Made by a program: the position numbers and the translations under genes
Notes under the pieces: model-generated
Database searches by the model: none
What the model saw: the letters and a program-made list of their open reading frames with translations, nothing else
Told to the model about the DNA's origin: nothing
Assembly: GCA_016193065.1 (NCBI GenBank)
Contig: JACPSX010000138.1
Span: 1 to 16,131 of the forward strand
Origin: Candidatus Tectimicrobiota bacterium
Lineage (GTDB): Bacteria > JACPSX01
DNA length: 16,131 nt
Direction of reading: 5' to 3'
Part shown: positions 14,286-16,131 of the stretch, in pieces
How positions within the stretch are numbered: position 1 is the stretch's first letter
Layout of the letters: each line of letters opens with the position of its first letter

Positions 14286-15272
14286 ATGCCCATCCGAGTT
14301 ATCATAGATACGGATCCCGGAGTGGACGATGCGCTGGCTCTCCTTCTAGGTCTCCTCTCCCCCGAGCTTCAAGTGGAAGCCATCACCACGGTGTGCGGGA
14401 ACGTCTCGGTCGATATGGCCACCCGTAATGTTTTCCGCGTGCTCTCTCTTCTTGCGGAAAAACCGTGGCCACCAGTGGCCCGCGGGGCCGACCGTCCTCT
14501 CAAGAACGAACTCAAGACGGCTGCAGCCGTACACGGGGAAGACGGCCTGGGAAACCTGGAGCGGTACCAGCTCCCGGACAGCTCACCCCGCTATCCGGAC
14601 CCGGAAATTCTCCCCGCACCTCAGGGGGCCATCCCCCTGCTCTTCAATCTCCTGGACCGGTTTCCCGGAGAAATCTCACTGATCGCTCTGGGTCCCCTGA
14701 CCAACCTGGCCCAGGCCATCCTGCGGGATCCCGGACGCATGCAGCAGGTCGGGGAAATCATCCTAATGGGGGGCGCCATCGGAGTTCCCGGAAACGTCAC
14801 GCCCGTCGCTGAATTTAACATCTACACAGACCCCGAGGCAGCCCAGATTGTCTTTCGCAGCGGCCTTCCTCTCACCGTGGTCCCACTGGACGTTACCCGA
14901 CAGGTGCGCCTGACGCGGAAGGCGATCCTGGAAGAGATCCAACCTCTGGGGACGCGCATCGGGCAGTTCATTGTGGATTCCACTGCCTATTCCCTGGAGC
15001 TTTTTGAGCGCATCGAAGAGATTCCCGCCATCACCCTCCATGATCCCCTGGCCGTAGGAGTTGCCGTCGACCCGTCTCTGCTGAACCTGAAACCCCTTTT
15101 CGTGGACGTGGAGATCCAGGGAGAGATGACCCGAGGCATGACGGTGGCGGATCTGCGGCCCATCGCGGCAGACCTGAAAGCAAAACCAAACGCGAGAGTG
15201 GCGCGCACCGTCGACGGAAAACGGTTCCTGAACCTTTTCCGGGAGCGATTATGTCCGGAGTCCTCGTCCTAG
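14286..15272 (+). CDS. Inosine-uridine preferring nucleoside hydrolase
   Basis: A 328-residue cytoplasmic enzyme that splits nucleosides into ribose and a base; normal length. The calcium-binding N-terminal motif [12 protein letters not shown] has Asp10, Asp14 and Asp15. Further family marks are [23 protein letters not shown] (83-90), [25 protein letters not shown] (Glu176, Asn178) and HDPLAV (His252-Asp253), which completes the active site. The ATG follows GGAGTG. The C-terminus overlaps the ribokinase gene by 22 bases, so translation is likely coupled. The pair would release ribose and phosphorylate it. Base preference cannot be read from the sequence. Confidence 0.95.
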   Translation: MPIRVIIDTDPGVDDALALLLGLLSPELQVEAITTVCGNVSVDMATRNVFRVLSLLAEKPWPPVARGADRPLKNELKTAAAVHGEDGLGNLERYQLPDSSPRYPDPEILPAPQGAIPLLFNLLDRFPGEISLIALGPLTNLAQAILRDPGRMQQVGEIILMGGAIGVPGNVTPVAEFNIYTDPEAAQIVFRSGLPLTVVPLDVTRQVRLTRKAILEEIQPLGTRIGQFIVDSTAYSLELFERIEEIPAITLHDPLAVGVAVDPSLLNLKPLFVDVEIQGEMTRGMTVADLRPIAADLKAKPNARVARTVDGKRFLNLFRERLCPESSS

Positions 15273-16131
15273 GAAGCGCCAACGCCGATTTCACCATTCA
15301 ACTGGAGTGCTTGCCGGCTCCGGGTGAAACCGTAGCCGGGGGGAAGCTCTCCACCTCCTGTGGGGGAAAAGGGGCCAACCAGGCCGTGGCGGCGGCCCGC
15401 GCCGGAGCCCGGGTCCGCCTCATCACCAAGCTGGGGCGGGACTCCAACGGAGAGCGTCTCGCGGGCCAACTGGCAGCGGCCGGGGTGGAGCCCGACGGGA
15501 TCCTCTGCGATGAAGATCATCCGACCGGTACCGCTTTTATCTTCGTGGACCGGCTTGGCAACAACCAGATCGCAGTGGCTTCCGGAGCCAACCACCACCT
15601 AAGCGTGGAAGATCTGCACAGCCTGAAAGCCCTGTTTGCAGGGATGAAGGTGCTCCTGTGCCAACTGGAAATTCCGCTGGCCACCGTGGCCTGCGGGCTG
15701 CAACTGGGAAAAGCCATGGGGCTTCAGACTATCCTGAACCCTGCCCCGTTCACCCCTCTTCCCCCGGAGCTGTGGACGCACGCCGACATCATCGTTCCAA
15801 ACCGTGGGGAAGCGGCAACACTTCTGGGGATTCTGCTGCCCGACATCGGGCAAGCGGCAGCGGCGGCCCGCTCCCTTCTCCGCCGCGAGGATCAGGAAGC
15901 GGTTATTACATTCGGAGACCAGGGAGCCCTCTGGGTTCACAAGGACGGCGCAACCCACATCCCGCCGTTCCGGGTAACTCCCATCGACACGACGGCGGCC
16001 GGCGACGCGTTTTGCGGGACGCTGGCCGCCCTTCTCGCCGAAGGCAAACCAATGCCGGAAGCCCTGCGCTACGCCTCGGCAGCCGGCGCTCTAGCCACCA
16101 CGGCACTCGGAGCCCAGGTCTCCCTCCCCTT
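15251..16131 (+). CDS. rbsK: Ribokinase (3' end outside window)
   Basis: A PfkB-family sugar kinase that turns ribose and ATP into ribose 5-phosphate. The frame is open from ATG 15251 to the window end, giving 293 residues; ribokinases are about 305, so only the last few residues are missing. Family motif 1 is [16 protein letters not shown] (38-53), and motif 2 is DTTAAGDAF with catalytic Asp252. Also seen are LGSANAD at the start, NPAPF and VPNRGEA. The start lies inside the end of the nucleoside hydrolase gene and is preceded by GGGAG. Other PfkB sugars are possible, but the nucleoside hydrolase neighbour supports ribose. Confidence 0.93.
   Translation, partial: MSGVLVLGSANADFTIQLECLPAPGETVAGGKLSTSCGGKGANQAVAAARAGARVRLITKLGRDSNGERLAGQLAAAGVEPDGILCDEDHPTGTAFIFVDRLGNNQIAVASGANHHLSVEDLHSLKALFAGMKVLLCQLEIPLATVACGLQLGKAMGLQTILNPAPFTPLPPELWTHADIIVPNRGEAATLLGILLPDIGQAAAAARSLLRREDQEAVITFGDQGALWVHKDGATHIPPFRVTPIDTTAAGDAFCGTLAALLAEGKPMPEALRYASAAGALATTALGAQVSLP

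Noticed and set aside
1-16131. CRISPR array, tRNA, rRNA or insertion sequence
   Set aside because: No regularly spaced identical repeats, no tRNA-like cloverleaf, no rRNA sequence and no transposase frame were seen.

Overview
The window is GC-rich, gene-dense bacterial chromosome. Several features point to a Gram-negative bacterium: a lipoprotein with a lipobox, a Tat-type signal, an NtrB/ZraS-like sensor kinase and a sigma-54-type promoter. The sequence alone does not identify the phylum. A deep-branching environmental lineage such as Desulfobacterota, NC10 or Tectomicrobia would fit, but that is a guess. There are no rRNA or tRNA genes, no insertion sequences and no CRISPR array.

Layout. 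(1) 1-4450, plus strand: a 29-residue exported-peptide gene with its own terminator, an OppA/DppA-type solute-binding lipoprotein, a membrane histidine kinase that seems to start at CTG, then an intergenic region with an NtrC-like palindrome and a sigma-54 promoter in front of an 82-residue protein of unknown function. (2) 4450-8080, plus strand: a ComEA-like protein with two helix-hairpin-helix units, a 435-bp structured non-coding stretch, then nadK and recN as a pair. (3) 8142-12216, minus strand: a unit read from a clear sigma-70 promoter, holding a double-cupin gene broken by an out-of-frame internal deletion, an EutA-like ASKHA ATPase without EutBC, and a TrpB2-type PLP enzyme. (4) 12392-13972, minus strand: a Tat-exported dienelactone-hydrolase-like protein followed by a class II aldolase/adducin-family protein. 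(5) 14286-16131, plus strand: a nucleoside hydrolase overlapping a ribokinase that runs off the window end. Together these two would turn nucleosides into ribose 5-phosphate.

A recurring palindrome, CGGGTACCCG, occurs in four of the intergenic gaps (five copies including one with a mismatched last base) and in no gene. Two copies sit inside a longer related element with a GAGGA/TCCTC hairpin, and two tandem copies form the recN terminator. The strongest leads are the sigma-54/NtrC-like control region beside the kinase, the precisely locatable cupin deletion, the palindrome family, and the EutA-like protein in an unexpected operon.
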